64,000 bases of DNA from an uncultured Clostridia bacterium (GCA_947631965.1 CANRNL010000002.1:38806-102805), one strand, 5' to 3'; counted from the stretch's first letter, positions 53,485 through 63,912 are shown. Notes: generated from the sequence alone by a model not told the origin. Translations and numbers: made by a program.

Positions 53485-53524
53485 ATCAATGTTATTTTTC
53501 GGTATTCTTTTATGTAACATTGAT
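53485..53524 (+). repeat. 10-bp inverted repeat at the 5' end of the gdpP transcript
   Basis: ATCAATGTTA (53485-53494) and TAACATTGAT (53515-53524) are exact complements with a 20-base spacer. In RNA this would form a 5'-terminal hairpin about 37 bases before the gdpP start; as DNA it could be an operator just downstream of the promoter. Confidence 0.65.
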
Positions 53525-53561
53525 GAAAAATCAACGCTTTAAGCGAGAAGGAGAGGTAGAA

Positions 53562-55589
53562 ATGCGCAAGAAAAGCAAATTCCGTTCGGGTATTGAAGTA
53601 TATATTTTCGGAATGTATTTCTGGGCGGTGGTTCACGCTGCGGTTTTGATTATCCTCTCCCTTTTGATATATCCGCACAGAATGTATCTTGCCGCCGCAA
53701 TACTCGGCTTTGCGATTGTGCTGTTTGCCATAGAGCAGTTTTTGATTATGCTGGCGCGAAAAAACATTAACAGCTACCTTAAAACGCTGTCGTTTTGTGC
53801 CGACAGTGAATCTCACCGCGCCGTTGTAAATCTTCCCTTGCCGTCGTTCGCGGTAAGCTTGGGCGGCAAGATTGTATGGTACAACGAGAGGTTTGAAAGA
53901 TCTCTCGGCTTGAAAAATTGTATAGGCAAGCCCGTGTCGGAATATTTGGGAAATGTGCAAATAACGCGCTTTACCGAAAATTCGGCCGAGGCGACGTTTG
54001 ATATTACGCTCGGCGAGCGCGATTACACCGTTGTCGGACATCGCGCGGACCCGCCCGCAAACGCCGCGGAGCTTCCGCCCGTTATTATATTTTATCTTAT
54101 TGACAGGACGGACTATAATCAACTTGCCGCAAAATTTCAAAATGAAAAAATCGTACAATGTATAATTATGATTGACAATTATGATGAGGCTTTAAGCGAT
54201 ATGCCCGACAGCCGTCACCGCTCGGTTACGGGGGAGATAGAGCAGGCTCTCAGCTCGTGGGTTAACGAATATAACGGTGTTTTGCTCGAATATGAGAAAG
54301 ACAAGTTTTTCGCTTTTTTTGAGGCGGAAAATTTCCGAAAGATTACGGAGCGCAAGTTCTCGGTGCTTACCGATGTGCGCGACATAGGAAACGAGCATAA
54401 AATTCCGGTAACTCTCAGTATAGGAGTCGGACTCGGAGGAGAGGGCATAGCTCAGAACGACGATTTTGCACGAGTAGCTCTCGATATGGCGCTCGGACGC
54501 GGCGGCGACCAGGCGGTAGTTAACGAAGGCGGGGAGTTTAACTTCTACGGCGCAAAGTCGGGAGATGTTGAAAAGAGAACGCGCGTCAAGGTCAGGGTGG
54601 TGTCGCACGCTTTGCGTGACCTAATAGATCAATCGGACAGAGTTATAATTATGGGACACAGACGCGCGGATATGGACTGTATCGGCGCGGCGGCGGGGCT
54701 TTACCGAGCCGTTGTAAACCGAGGACGCAAGGCATATGTTTTGGTTAACAGGCATAATTGCAGCGCTGCGGATATAATCAAAATGTTCGAGACTTCTCCC
54801 GAATACGACGGTATGTTTATAACAGGCGAGCAGGCGGAGGATTTGTACGACGATAACACCCTTTTGATAGTTGTGGACACTCACCGCCCCAGTATGGTTG
54901 AAAACTCTTCGCTGCTTGAAATGGCAACAAAGAATAAAAATGTGGTTTTGATAGACCATCACCGTAAAGGGCAGGAATTTATAAGTAATTTAATCCTTTC
55001 ATACCACGAGCCTTATGCTTCGTCAACCTGCGAAATGGTGGTTGAGATTTTGCAGTACATTCAGGAAAAGGAAAAGCTTACAAAGCTGGAAGCCACCGCG
55101 CTTTACGCCGGTATGTTTATGGACACGAAGGGCTTTACGCTGAGAACCGGAGTGAGAACCTTTGACGCGGCTTCCTACCTCAGGCGTATGGGCGTTGACA
55201 CGGTCGATGTGAAACGTATGTTCAGAAACGATTTGAAGTGGTACGTCAAAAAGTCGCAGATTGTCGGCAATGCAGAGGTCTATCGTGACGTGATAGCGAT
55301 TTCGTCTTTCCGCGGCGACAGGGAGGACGCGTCGCTGATTGCCGCGCAGGCGGCTGACGAACTGCTTAACATAAATAATATCGAGGCGTCGTTTGTGGCG
55401 GCGATAACGGATAATAAAATCGTTATCAGCGGACGTTCTCTCGGTATGATAAATGTGCAGATAGTGCTTGAGAAGCTGGGCGGAGGCGGACATCAGAATA
55501 TTGCCGGAGCGCAGTTTGAAAATATTTCTATCGTTGAGGTAATAAAAAATCTCAAAGAAGCGATTGATGAAACGGTGCAGTTTGATTGA
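53562..55589 (+). CDS. gdpP: Cyclic-di-AMP phosphodiesterase GdpP
   Basis: A 675-residue membrane enzyme that degrades c-di-AMP. Two N-terminal membrane helices (about 15-60) are followed by a PAS-like domain (about 85-160), a degenerate GGDEF domain (about 190-305, without an intact GGDEF motif) and a DHH/DHHA1 phosphodiesterase (about 330-670) with MGHRRADMDCIGAAAG, VVDTHRPS, IDHHRKG and the C-terminal GGGGHQNIAGAQF. I chose the ATG at 53562 with GAGAGG upstream; the frame extends upstream but without a ribosome-binding site. It heads the rplI-dnaB operon, the common Firmicute arrangement. Confidence 0.95.
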   Translation: MRKKSKFRSGIEVYIFGMYFWAVVHAAVLIILSLLIYPHRMYLAAAILGFAIVLFAIEQFLIMLARKNINSYLKTLSFCADSESHRAVVNLPLPSFAVSLGGKIVWYNERFERSLGLKNCIGKPVSEYLGNVQITRFTENSAEATFDITLGERDYTVVGHRADPPANAAELPPVIIFYLIDRTDYNQLAAKFQNEKIVQCIIMIDNYDEALSDMPDSRHRSVTGEIEQALSSWVNEYNGVLLEYEKDKFFAFFEAENFRKITERKFSVLTDVRDIGNEHKIPVTLSIGVGLGGEGIAQNDDFARVALDMALGRGGDQAVVNEGGEFNFYGAKSGDVEKRTRVKVRVVSHALRDLIDQSDRVIIMGHRRADMDCIGAAAGLYRAVVNRGRKAYVLVNRHNCSAADIIKMFETSPEYDGMFITGEQAEDLYDDNTLLIVVDTHRPSMVENSSLLEMATKNKNVVLIDHHRKGQEFISNLILSYHEPYASSTCEMVVEILQYIQEKEKLTKLEATALYAGMFMDTKGFTLRTGVRTFDAASYLRRMGVDTVDVKRMFRNDLKWYVKKSQIVGNAEVYRDVIAISSFRGDREDASLIAAQAADELLNINNIEASFVAAITDNKIVISGRSLGMINVQIVLEKLGGGGHQNIAGAQFENISIVEVIKNLKEAIDETVQFD

Positions 55590-55632
55590 TGCGGATAAAA
55601 TCAGCAATTTTAAAACCGAGGAGGTATAAATT

Positions 55633-56082
55633 ATGAAAGTAATTTTAACACAGGATGTAAAGTCGCAGGGGAAGAAAGGCGATTTGATAAACGTAAGCGA
55701 CGGCTACGCGCGTAATTTTCTGCTCCCTCGCGGTCTTGCGAAAGAGGCGACCAAGCAAAATCTGGCGGAGCTTGAGGGCAAGAACGAGTCTGTCGCATAC
55801 CGCAAAAATCAGGAGGAACTTCGCGCGCATGGCATATCCGAACGTTTAAAGGAAATCACAGTAAACATTTCCGCAAAGGCGGGAGCCGGCGGCAAGCTAT
55901 TTGGCTCGGTTACTTCCAAAGATGTTGCGGAGGCGTTGAAATCGCAGTATAATATTGACATTGACAAGCGTAAAATAGAGCTTGCCGACGGAGGAATAAA
56001 GACCCTCGGCGTAACAAGCGTTAAGGTAAATCTTTATCCTAAAATTAAGGGAGAATTTAAGGTTAACATAACCGAAGCATAA
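55633..56082 (+). CDS. rplI: 50S ribosomal protein L9
   Basis: A 149-residue ribosomal protein with the standard two-lobe build. The N-terminal rRNA-binding lobe reads [36 protein letters not shown], a long connecting helix follows, and the C-terminal lobe has [20 protein letters not shown]. The length is normal. It sits 43 bases after gdpP and 12 bases before dnaB, an order conserved in many Firmicutes. The start is supported by GAGGAGG. Confidence 0.97.
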   Translation: MKVILTQDVKSQGKKGDLINVSDGYARNFLLPRGLAKEATKQNLAELEGKNESVAYRKNQEELRAHGISERLKEITVNISAKAGAGGKLFGSVTSKDVAEALKSQYNIDIDKRKIELADGGIKTLGVTSVKVNLYPKIKGEFKVNITEA

Positions 56083-56094
56083 TCGGAGCCTAAT

Positions 56095-57465
56095 ATGGAT
56101 AATTCAAACGCAGTAAATGAAAATATAATTGAAAATGATATGTCCTATGAGCGGGCTATGCCGTTCAGCGCGGAAGCGGAACAGTCGGTTCTCGGCGCTA
56201 TGTTTCTTGACCGGCAGTGTATACCGAACGTCCTAAAGCACATAAAAGCGGGCGACTTTTATTCTCCGCGCAACAGAGAGCTTTTTGAGGCTATACTGGA
56301 TTTGTATAACCGTGGTTTGCCTATTGATATAGTAACTCTTAAAGAGAGCTTGGTTCTGCGCGGCACATTTGAAACGGTCGGAGGAATCCGCTTTGTAATG
56401 GATGTGGCTAACTTTGTGCCTACCACCGAAAACGCGGAGTATTATGCCAAGGTTGTCGAGGAAAAATCGGTACTCAGGCGGCTTATAAAATCGTTGAGTG
56501 ATATTGCGGAGGAGTGTTATCGAGGCACTGATGAGCTTAATACCATTATCGCCGCCGCACAGACCAAAATACAGGATATTTCCGAGGGCAGGGGCAACAG
56601 CGAGCTTGAACATATAGGAAGATATGTGCGTGACAGCATCGACCGTATTGATGCAATTTCAAAAGGTAACGAGGAAAATGTCGTAAAGACCGGCTTTATA
56701 GATGTGGACAAGCGAACCGCGGGACTTCACAGCGGAAATCTTATTTTTATAGCTGCACGCCCAGGAATAGGAAAATCAAGCTTTATGCTCAACATAGCGC
56801 ATAACGCGGCAGTACACGAAAAAGTGACGGTCGCGATTTTCAGCCTTGAAATGCAGGGCATAGAGATTGCAAATCGTATGTTGTCGTCTTCCTCTCAGGT
56901 GAGTATGGAGAGCATCAAACGCGGCGATATCAAGGACAAGGACTGGGATGCGCTGAGCAGAGCGGTCAGCGTGCTTTCGGACGCTCCTATTTACGTTGAC
57001 GATACCTCGCTTATAGGCATCGAAGAGATTACCAGAAAGTGCCGCAAGCTGAAGCATGAGAGGGGCTTGGGGCTTGTATGTATAGACTATCTCCAGCTTA
57101 TGAAAGGAAACAGGCGCGACGGAAATCGACAGCTTGAAATTTCGGAAATGTCGCGTTCTTTGAAAATTCTTGCCAAAAATCTGGACGTACCTATCATCGT
57201 TTTGTCACAGCTTAACCGTGACTTGGAGAAGCGCAAGGAACACAAGCCTATGCTTTCCGACCTCAGAGAGTCGGGCTCGATAGAGCAAGACGCGGATATA
57301 GTTATGTTTTTGTATAAGGACTCGGAATACAACGAGGAAACGGAAAATCCGAATAAAGTTGAATGTATTTTTGCCAAGCATCGAAACGGCGAAACCGGAA
57401 CCGAGTATCTGACTTGGCTCGGTGAATATACAAAGTTTTCAAATTGGAGTGGCAGCCGTGAATAG
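56095..57465 (+). CDS. dnaB: Replicative DNA helicase DnaB
   Basis: A 456-residue hexameric replicative helicase. The N-terminal domain reads AMPFSAEAEQSVLGAMFLDRQCI, the RecA-like domain has Walker A AARPGIGKSSFMLNIA near residues 222-237, Walker B LVCIDYLQLM near 322, and the arginine-finger and sensor stretch LSDLRESGSIEQDADIVMFLYKD. No intein is present. The reading frame ends inside the first codons of tilS (8-base overlap). The order gdpP, rplI, dnaB is typical. Confidence 0.96.
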   Translation: MDNSNAVNENIIENDMSYERAMPFSAEAEQSVLGAMFLDRQCIPNVLKHIKAGDFYSPRNRELFEAILDLYNRGLPIDIVTLKESLVLRGTFETVGGIRFVMDVANFVPTTENAEYYAKVVEEKSVLRRLIKSLSDIAEECYRGTDELNTIIAAAQTKIQDISEGRGNSELEHIGRYVRDSIDRIDAISKGNEENVVKTGFIDVDKRTAGLHSGNLIFIAARPGIGKSSFMLNIAHNAAVHEKVTVAIFSLEMQGIEIANRMLSSSSQVSMESIKRGDIKDKDWDALSRAVSVLSDAPIYVDDTSLIGIEEITRKCRKLKHERGLGLVCIDYLQLMKGNRRDGNRQLEISEMSRSLKILAKNLDVPIIVLSQLNRDLEKRKEHKPMLSDLRESGSIEQDADIVMFLYKDSEYNEETENPNKVECIFAKHRNGETGTEYLTWLGEYTKFSNWSGSRE

Positions 57466-58840
57466 TTTGGAGAACGTCAGAGGCACCATTGAAAAATTTA
57501 ATATGATTGAGCGCGGTGAAAATATTGCAGTCGCACTATCCGGCGGAGCGGACAGCGTAACCCTTTTGCATATTTTAAACGAGCTGTCCGGTAAAATGGG
57601 CTTTAAGCTGTGCGCGGTACACTTAAATCACCAAATTCGCGGAAAAGAGGCGGACGAGGATGAAGCGTTTGTCCGTAATCTTTGCAAAAATATGGGAATA
57701 CGCTGTATCACGGCTTCGGCGGACGTTCCCGCGCTTGCCCGTCAGAGGGGCGAAAGCCTTGAACAGGCGGGACGCGAGGCGAGATATGCGCTGTTTCGCC
57801 GTATAATGCGTGAGGGAAAAGCGGACAAGGTCGCTACGGCTCATAATATGAATGACCGCGCCGAAACGGTTTTGATGAGAATACTGCGCGGAAGCGGTCT
57901 GGACGGTCTTGCGGGAATTAAACCCGTGCGCGAGGACGGTATAATTCGTCCGCTGCTTTATGTGCCGCGTGCGGAAATAGAAAAATACTGCTTTGAAAAC
58001 GGGCTTGAATATAGAACCGACAGCACAAATTCGGATAATGAATATACCCGCAACAAAATCAGAAACGAGCTTATTCCGATTCTTGAGCGCGAGTTTAACC
58101 CGTCGGTAATAGAGTCGCTTGCGGGGCTTGCCGAAAATGTCTGCGGCGACGCGGAGTTTTTGGAAGAATATGCGAGACGTTTGTACCGCGCAATGAAAAA
58201 TCCTCTGCCGTCGGGCAAACCGGTATGTCTGCATATCGAGTCGCTGAAAATGGTTGACGCGTCAATCGCGCGCAGGCTTTTTGCGATAGCGGCAAGCGAG
58301 GTGCTGGGAAGAAATCCGGAGCTTGAAAGGACGCATTACGACGCGCTTTTTGCTCTGCTTGAAAAAAATACGGGAAGTCGGGCAGACCTTCCGAATTCGC
58401 TTCATGCCGCGGTTAATTACGGCTGGCTTGCTTTTGAAACCGAGGACGCGGAGGAAAAGCTTGAGTTTGACTTTGAAGCGGAAATAGGCGGAGGCTACGT
58501 TATTCCCGAATTTAACCTGAAAATTTTTCTGGAGGAGCGGCCGCAAGGCTATAAGGCGAAGTCGGGCGAAAATCTGCTGGATTTGGACAAGCTGACGCTC
58601 CCTCTCAGAATACGAAACCGCCGAAAGGGCGACAAAGTGGTTCTGTTTAAAAACGGAAAAAGAAAGAAGCTCAAAAGCTTTTTCATAGACGCTAAAATTC
58701 CGAGGAACGAGAGAGATAAGGTACCGTTGCTTATTTCGGACGGTGAGATTGCGGCGGTGATTGGTATGCGTACTTCCGAGAAGTTCAAAGCCGATAAAAA
58801 TACAAAAAGATTGTTGGGTGTTTTATATGAAAGGATATAA
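57458..58840 (+). CDS. tilS: tRNA(Ile)-lysidine synthetase
   Basis: A 460-residue enzyme that attaches lysine to C34 of tRNA-Ile(CAU) so that it reads AUA, an essential step. The PP-loop SGGADSVTLLHIL is near residue 29, followed by HLNHQIRGKEADEDE, ATAHNMNDRAETVLMRILRGSG and RPLLYVPRAEIEKYC. The C-terminal tRNA-binding domains (about 340-460) include LPLRIRNRRKGDK. I chose the GTG at 57458 with GGAGTGG upstream; it overlaps the end of dnaB by 8 bases. The hpt gene starts inside its last codons, the usual tilS-hpt order. Confidence 0.94.
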   Translation: MNSLENVRGTIEKFNMIERGENIAVALSGGADSVTLLHILNELSGKMGFKLCAVHLNHQIRGKEADEDEAFVRNLCKNMGIRCITASADVPALARQRGESLEQAGREARYALFRRIMREGKADKVATAHNMNDRAETVLMRILRGSGLDGLAGIKPVREDGIIRPLLYVPRAEIEKYCFENGLEYRTDSTNSDNEYTRNKIRNELIPILEREFNPSVIESLAGLAENVCGDAEFLEEYARRLYRAMKNPLPSGKPVCLHIESLKMVDASIARRLFAIAASEVLGRNPELERTHYDALFALLEKNTGSRADLPNSLHAAVNYGWLAFETEDAEEKLEFDFEAEIGGGYVIPEFNLKIFLEERPQGYKAKSGENLLDLDKLTLPLRIRNRRKGDKVVLFKNGKRKKLKSFFIDAKIPRNERDKVPLLISDGEIAAVIGMRTSEKFKADKNTKRLLGVLYERI

Positions 58841-59360
58841 TGTTGTAAAAATAATGTTTTCAGAGGAGCAAATAGAGCAAAAAGTTGCCGAACTGGGAGA
58901 AAAAATTTCACAGGACTATAAAGGACAACGGCTGATTATGGTGGGCATTCTAAAAGGCTGCTTTGTGTTTATGTCCGACTTGTGCCGTCAGATTCACGGT
59001 GTGGATGTCAGGACGTTTTTTATGCAGGCGTCAAGCTACGGAGCATCAACAAATACCGGCGGCAACGTGCGGATAGTGCAGGATTTGGAAATTGATATTT
59101 CGGGCGAAAACGTCCTGATAGTAGAGGATATTCTCGACAGCGGACACACGCTGTCGTATATCAGAAGGCTCCTTGCCGACCGCGGCGCCAAAAGTGTTAA
59201 AATATGTACCATATTCAGCAAACCCGCGCGGCGCAAGGTGAATATCGACGCCGATTATGTGGGTTATGAAATACCTGACGAATTTGTTGTGGGCTACGGG
59301 TTGGACGTTGCGGAGCAGTACCGAAATTTGCCATATCTCGGAGTGGTAAAAGAGGTCTGA
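58827..59360 (+). CDS. hpt: Hypoxanthine phosphoribosyltransferase
   Basis: A 177-residue purine salvage enzyme joining hypoxanthine (and usually guanine) to PRPP. The PRPP-binding motif VLIVEDILDSGHTLSYI near residue 96 and the upstream substrate stretch VGILKGCFVFMSDLCRQI are intact, as are KICTIFSKPARRK and IPDEFVVGYGLDVAEQYRNLPY. The length suits the ATG at 58827, which overlaps the tilS end by 14 bases; the ATG at 58854 is a possible shorter start. In Bacilli the product also contacts tilS/ftsH-linked genes by position only. Confidence 0.93.
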   Translation: MKGYNVVKIMFSEEQIEQKVAELGEKISQDYKGQRLIMVGILKGCFVFMSDLCRQIHGVDVRTFFMQASSYGASTNTGGNVRIVQDLEIDISGENVLIVEDILDSGHTLSYIRRLLADRGAKSVKICTIFSKPARRKVNIDADYVGYEIPDEFVVGYGLDVAEQYRNLPYLGVVKEV

Positions 59361-59405
59361 GTTTACATAAATATAAGATGACATTTTAAAGAAAGGTTGA
59401 TTATT

Positions 59406-60602
59406 ATGGATATGAAGTCTAAATTTTCGGAAAAGGTAAAGCATCTCGAAGCGTCGGCGATACGCGAGATGTTCAAGCTGATGATACGTCCCGAAATAAT
59501 TTCGTTTGCGGGCGGCTCGCCCGCGTCTGAGCTTTTCCCGAAGGATGAGCTTGCCGAGATTGCAAAGGATATATTGCAAAACAACAGCGGCGTTGCGCTT
59601 CAATACGGAGTTACCGAGGGATACGCGCCGCTTGCCGAGTGGGTGGAGAAGCGCCTTGATAAGGCGGGTATCGTCCACGATACCGACAGTATTATAATAG
59701 TCAGCGGAGGACAGCAGGGAATAGACCTCGCGGCTAAGTCGCTGCTGAATGCGGGCGACGGCGTGGTTTGCGAGGAGCCGTCGTTTATAGGCGGACTTAA
59801 TTCGTTTCGCTCGTATAATGCCGAGATTTACGGCGTTCCGATGGAGGACGACGGAATTGACACCGACGCGCTCGAAAAAACATTAAAGGCGCACCCCAAT
59901 ATAAAAGTTTTGTATACCATAGCGACCTTCCAGAACCCGACGGGTATAACTATGTCGCTCGAAAAGAGAAAAAGGGTGCTGGAGCTTGCCGAAAAATACG
60001 ATTTTATAATTTTTGAGGACAATCCGTACGGAGAACTCAGATTTGCGGGCGAGGACATACCGACGATAAAATCACTCGATACATACAACCGCGTGGTTTA
60101 TTTCGGTTCGTTCTCGAAAATTCTTGCGCCCGGACTCAGACTGGGCTTTAGCTGTGCCGACAAATATCTGACCGACAGAATGGTGGTCTGCAAGCAGGTT
60201 CAGGACGTTCACACGAGTCTCTTGCCTCAGATGCTGGCGTATGAGTTTGTAACGCGCTATTCTATCGACGAGCATATTTTAAAGCTCAGAAAGGTTTACG
60301 GAAGTCGTTGCCGTCTTATGATTGACTGTATGGAAAAGTATTTCCCCAAGTGCATAACCCATACCAACCCGCAGGGCGGCTTGTTCCTGTTCTGTGCAAT
60401 GCCGGACGGTTACGACACAAAAATAATTATGCAAAAGGCGGTAGAGCAGAATGTCGCGTTTGTGCCGGGAGCTACTACGATGATTGATATAAGCAAAACA
60501 TACAGCACGTTCAGAATGAACTATTCCGCGTCCAACGAGGAAAAAATCGAAACGGGAATAAAGCGTCTGGGTAAGGTGCTGTACGATACGGTGGGAGAAT
60601 AG
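59406..60602 (+). CDS. PLP-dependent aminotransferase (2-aminoadipate/aromatic type)
   Basis: A 398-residue fold-type I aminotransferase of the group related to LysN and to the C-terminal domain of MocR regulators; no DNA-binding domain is present. Features are [18 protein letters not shown] near residue 32, [16 protein letters not shown], the PLP-contacting stretch [16 protein letters not shown] and the Schiff-base lysine in [17 protein letters not shown] near 233. Relatives transaminate 2-aminoadipate, kynurenine, aromatic or branched-chain amino acids, so the substrate is open. I chose the ATG at 59406, 8 bases after AAAGGTTG. The gene is followed 13 bases later by trpS. Confidence 0.87.
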   Translation: MDMKSKFSEKVKHLEASAIREMFKLMIRPEIISFAGGSPASELFPKDELAEIAKDILQNNSGVALQYGVTEGYAPLAEWVEKRLDKAGIVHDTDSIIIVSGGQQGIDLAAKSLLNAGDGVVCEEPSFIGGLNSFRSYNAEIYGVPMEDDGIDTDALEKTLKAHPNIKVLYTIATFQNPTGITMSLEKRKRVLELAEKYDFIIFEDNPYGELRFAGEDIPTIKSLDTYNRVVYFGSFSKILAPGLRLGFSCADKYLTDRMVVCKQVQDVHTSLLPQMLAYEFVTRYSIDEHILKLRKVYGSRCRLMIDCMEKYFPKCITHTNPQGGLFLFCAMPDGYDTKIIMQKAVEQNVAFVPGATTMIDISKTYSTFRMNYSASNEEKIETGIKRLGKVLYDTVGE

Positions 60603-60615
60603 AGGAGGTAATTAT

Positions 60616-61623
60616 ATGGAAAACGTGCAGAAAAAGAGAATTTTAAGCGGAATACAGCCGTCGGGCAGACTTACCCTCGGCAACTATATAGGTGCGCTCC
60701 GCAACTGGGTAAAGCTTCAGGATGAGGATGAATACGAGTGCTTTTATATGATTGCGGATTTGCACTCAATTACGGTTCGCCAAGACCCCAAGTTGCTTCG
60801 TAAAAATTCGCTTGATATTCTCGCACTTTATATGGCGTGTGGAATTGACGTTGAAAAAAATCCTATATTTTTTCAGTCGCACGTTCCCGAACACAGTCAG
60901 CTCGGATGGGTACTCGACTGTTATACCTATATGGGCGAGCTGTCGCGTATGACCCAGTTTAAAGATAAATCAAAAAGGCACGCGGATAACATAAACGCCG
61001 GACTTTTCACATATCCGTCGCTTATGGCGGCGGACATACTGCTGTATCAGGCGGATTTGGTGCCGACGGGTCAGGATCAGAAGCAGCATATCGAACTTAC
61101 GCGCGATATTGCGATACGCTTTAACAACACATACAGCGAGACTTTTAAGGTGCCTGAGCCTTACATTCCCAATGTGGGTGCAAACATTATGAGCCTGCAA
61201 GACCCGACGCACAAGATGTCAAAGTCCGACCCGAACGAGAATGCGTATATATCGCTTCTTGACGACATAGACAAGTCGGTTAAGAAGATAAAGCGCGCGG
61301 TTACCGACAGCGGTTCGGAAGTAAGGCGCGGCGAGGGAAAAGCGGGTATAGAAAACCTTATGAGCATATATTCCGCTACGACCGGCAAGACAATGGATGA
61401 GATTGAAGCTGAGTTTGACGGACGCGGATACGGTGATTTCAAAGCCGCGGTAGCGGAAGCGGTGGCCGAAACCTTGCGCCCCATTCACCAAAAGTACAAT
61501 GAGCTTATTGCGGATAAGGAATATTTAAAGAGCGTCTACCGCTCCGGCGCGGAACGCGCTTCGTATGTGGCGCGTAAAACGGTGTCCAAGGTTTACCGCA
61601 AAGTGGGCTTTATAGAGCCGTAA
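60616..61623 (+). CDS. trpS: Tryptophan--tRNA ligase
   Basis: A 335-residue class Ic aminoacyl-tRNA synthetase that charges tRNA-Trp. The HIGH-like motif is in [21 protein letters not shown], the tryptophan-binding part in [10 protein letters not shown] and [19 protein letters not shown], and the KMSKS loop is KMSKSDPNE near residue 201. The length is standard. GAGGAGG precedes the ATG. There is no space for a T-box leader because it is internal to an operon. Confidence 0.96.
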   Translation: MENVQKKRILSGIQPSGRLTLGNYIGALRNWVKLQDEDEYECFYMIADLHSITVRQDPKLLRKNSLDILALYMACGIDVEKNPIFFQSHVPEHSQLGWVLDCYTYMGELSRMTQFKDKSKRHADNINAGLFTYPSLMAADILLYQADLVPTGQDQKQHIELTRDIAIRFNNTYSETFKVPEPYIPNVGANIMSLQDPTHKMSKSDPNENAYISLLDDIDKSVKKIKRAVTDSGSEVRRGEGKAGIENLMSIYSATTGKTMDEIEAEFDGRGYGDFKAAVAEAVAETLRPIHQKYNELIADKEYLKSVYRSGAERASYVARKTVSKVYRKVGFIEP

Positions 61624-61642
61624 TTCGGGCGGAGGAATTCAT

Positions 61643-62794
61643 ATGTATATAAGTGATAATGTTTTTATAATACTTACGATTGTTGTGGCGTTTTTGATGT
61701 CCTTTTCGGCAACTCCGGTCACTATCGCGCTTGCTAAAAAAATAAATGCGGTGGCAATTCCGGGCGGACGAAACATACACAAGCAGGTTACGCCGCGTAT
61801 CGGAGGTCTTGCGATATTTTACGGCTTTATAGTAGCCGTACTGTGCTTCGGCACGATAGATGCGGAAATTATGGGAATACTCATCGGCGCTACAATAGTG
61901 GTTACGGTCGGATTTATAGACGATATTTCAAATCTTCGCGCCATATACAAGCTGTTCGGTCAGATTATTGCGGCTGTGTTTACGGTATTGGTCAGCGTTA
62001 AGTTTGGCGGCGGCGGAAGCGGCGGCGTTTTGATAGAGCGATTTTTAATTCCGTTTTCCAACGGACATTACATTCATTTCGGTGTGTGGTCGATACCGAT
62101 TACCGTCATATGGATAGTCGGCGTTACAAACGCGGTCAATCTTATCGACGGACTTGACGGTCTGGCGGTCGGAGTGTCGTCCATCGCCTCTATGTCGCTT
62201 CTGGCAATGCTCGTAATTGTTTCGGGCGACCTCAACATAGGCATACTTATCGCGGCTCTTATCGGCGCGGGCTTCGGATTCCTGCCGTATAACTTTAATC
62301 CCGCAAAGACCTTTATGGGCGACACCGGTTCAAACTTTCTCGGATTTATGCTCGCCTGTGTGTCGGTTATGGGGGTTATGAAAACTTATGCGCTCATATC
62401 CTTTGCGGTGCCGATTTTGGTACTCGGACTTCCTATTTTCGACACCTCGTTTGCAATACTGAGGCGACTTTTAACGGGCAAGCCCATTATGGCTCCAGAC
62501 AGAGGACATCTTCACCACAGACTTTTGGATATGGGATTTTCGCAGAGACAAACCGTAGCGATTCTTTATACAATGACGGCGCTTCTTTGTATGACCGCGG
62601 TGGTTATGTCGGTCAACAGTGACAGGACGCTTCTCAACGGAGCATTCCGAGGTATTATGCTTGTAGTGTCGGTACTGGTGCTGCTCGCGGCCTTTGCTCT
62701 TATTGCCTCTAAAAATAAGAGCGAAAACGACGTTGTGGATTTGCTTAGCTCCGAAAATATAACCAAAGAGGGAGAGAACAATGAGAAAGATTAA
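61643..62794 (+). CDS. tagO: Undecaprenyl-phosphate sugar-1-phosphate transferase (TagO/WecA/MraY-like)
   Basis: A 383-residue membrane enzyme with about ten or eleven helices that loads N-acetylglucosamine-1-phosphate (or a similar sugar) onto undecaprenyl phosphate, the first step of wall teichoic acid or other glycopolymers. Motifs are IPGGRNIHKQVTPRIGGLAIF, GFIDDISNLRAIYKLFGQI with the Asp-Asp pair, the catalytic NAVNLIDGLDGLAVG near residue 170 and the cytoplasmic APDRGHLHHRLLDMG loop. It overlaps wecB by 14 bases, so the epimerase product is likely used in the same glycopolymer pathway. TagO versus WecA naming is by context. Confidence 0.88.
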   Translation: MYISDNVFIILTIVVAFLMSFSATPVTIALAKKINAVAIPGGRNIHKQVTPRIGGLAIFYGFIVAVLCFGTIDAEIMGILIGATIVVTVGFIDDISNLRAIYKLFGQIIAAVFTVLVSVKFGGGGSGGVLIERFLIPFSNGHYIHFGVWSIPITVIWIVGVTNAVNLIDGLDGLAVGVSSIASMSLLAMLVIVSGDLNIGILIAALIGAGFGFLPYNFNPAKTFMGDTGSNFLGFMLACVSVMGVMKTYALISFAVPILVLGLPIFDTSFAILRRLLTGKPIMAPDRGHLHHRLLDMGFSQRQTVAILYTMTALLCMTAVVMSVNSDRTLLNGAFRGIMLVVSVLVLLAAFALIASKNKSENDVVDLLSSENITKEGENNEKD

Positions 62795-63908
62795 GGTAAT
62801 GACAATTTTCGGCACAAGACCCGAAGCTATAAAGATGGCTCCGCTTGTTAAAGAGCTTGAAGCACACTCGGATAAAATAGAACCGATAGTTTGTATCACG
62901 GCCCAGCACAGACAGATGCTCGATCAAGTGCTTGAAATTTTTGACATAAAGCCCGATTACGACCTTAATATAATGAAAGACAGGCAGACGCTTGTGGGAA
63001 TAACCACAAGAGGGCTTGAGGGGCTTGACGAAGTTATGAAAGAAGCGCAGCCCGATATTGCGCTCGTTCACGGCGATACCACGACCACGTTTGTCGGCAG
63101 CCTTGCGGCTTTTTACAACAAAATTACGGTAGGACACGTCGAAGCCGGACTTCGTACGTTTGACAAGTATTTTCCGTACCCGGAGGAAATAAACAGACGT
63201 TTGACGGGCGTGATTTCGGATATGCACTTTTCGCCCACCGAGCGAAACAGGCAAAACCTGCTCCGCGAGGGAGTGTCGGACGACAATATATATGTGACCG
63301 GCAACACTGTTATCGATGCGCTGAAAACCACGGTGCGCGACGATTACGAGTTTAAGTGCGAGGAACTTCGCACGGTTGATTTTGAAAATAAAAAGGTTAT
63401 TGTTATGACCGCTCACCGCCGTGAGAACTTGGGTAAGCCGCTTGAAAATATTTGTCTTGCGGTTCGGGATTTGGCTGAAAAGTATGGTGACGGCATCGAA
63501 GTTGTCTATCCCGTGCATTTAAATCCTGCGGTCAGAGATACGGCGTTCTCAATACTTGGTGAAACAAAGAACGTAAAACTGATTGACCCCGTCAATGCCG
63601 ACGAGCTTCACAACGCCATAAAACGCGGTTATCTTGTGCTGACAGATTCGGGTGGACTTCAGGAAGAAGCCCCGTCGCTCGGCAAGCCGGTGCTTGTGCT
63701 TCGCAACGAAACCGAGCGCCCCGAGGCAGTTGAAGCGGGAACCGTTAAAATCGCGGGCGTTGACCGTGATACCATTTTCAAAATGACGTGTGAGCTTATC
63801 GACAACGAGGAAGAATATAAAAAAATGGCGAGAGCCGTAAATCCCTATGGCGACGGTTTTGCTTCAAAACGCATTGTAAAAGCGATAATCGACAGATTTG
63901 AAAAATAA
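62781..63908 (+). CDS. wecB: UDP-N-acetylglucosamine 2-epimerase (non-hydrolysing)
   Basis: A 375-residue GT-B-fold enzyme that interconverts UDP-GlcNAc and UDP-ManNAc. It has the standard N-terminus KVMTIFGTRPEAIKMAPLVKEL, the stretch VHGDTTTTFVGSLAAFYN, the conserved GHVEAGLRTFDKYFPYPEEINRR near residue 114, TAHRRENLGKPLENI and the C-terminal UDP-binding LTDSGGLQEEAPSLGKPVLVLRNETERPEA. In Gram-positives (MnaA) it supplies ManNAc for teichoic acid linkage units, consistent with the overlapping tagO-like gene. It is the last gene before the terminal hairpins. Confidence 0.95.
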   Translation: MRKIKVMTIFGTRPEAIKMAPLVKELEAHSDKIEPIVCITAQHRQMLDQVLEIFDIKPDYDLNIMKDRQTLVGITTRGLEGLDEVMKEAQPDIALVHGDTTTTFVGSLAAFYNKITVGHVEAGLRTFDKYFPYPEEINRRLTGVISDMHFSPTERNRQNLLREGVSDDNIYVTGNTVIDALKTTVRDDYEFKCEELRTVDFENKKVIVMTAHRRENLGKPLENICLAVRDLAEKYGDGIEVVYPVHLNPAVRDTAFSILGETKNVKLIDPVNADELHNAIKRGYLVLTDSGGLQEEAPSLGKPVLVLRNETERPEAVEAGTVKIAGVDRDTIFKMTCELIDNEEEYKKMARAVNPYGDGFASKRIVKAIIDRFEK

Positions 63909-63912
63909 AAAA

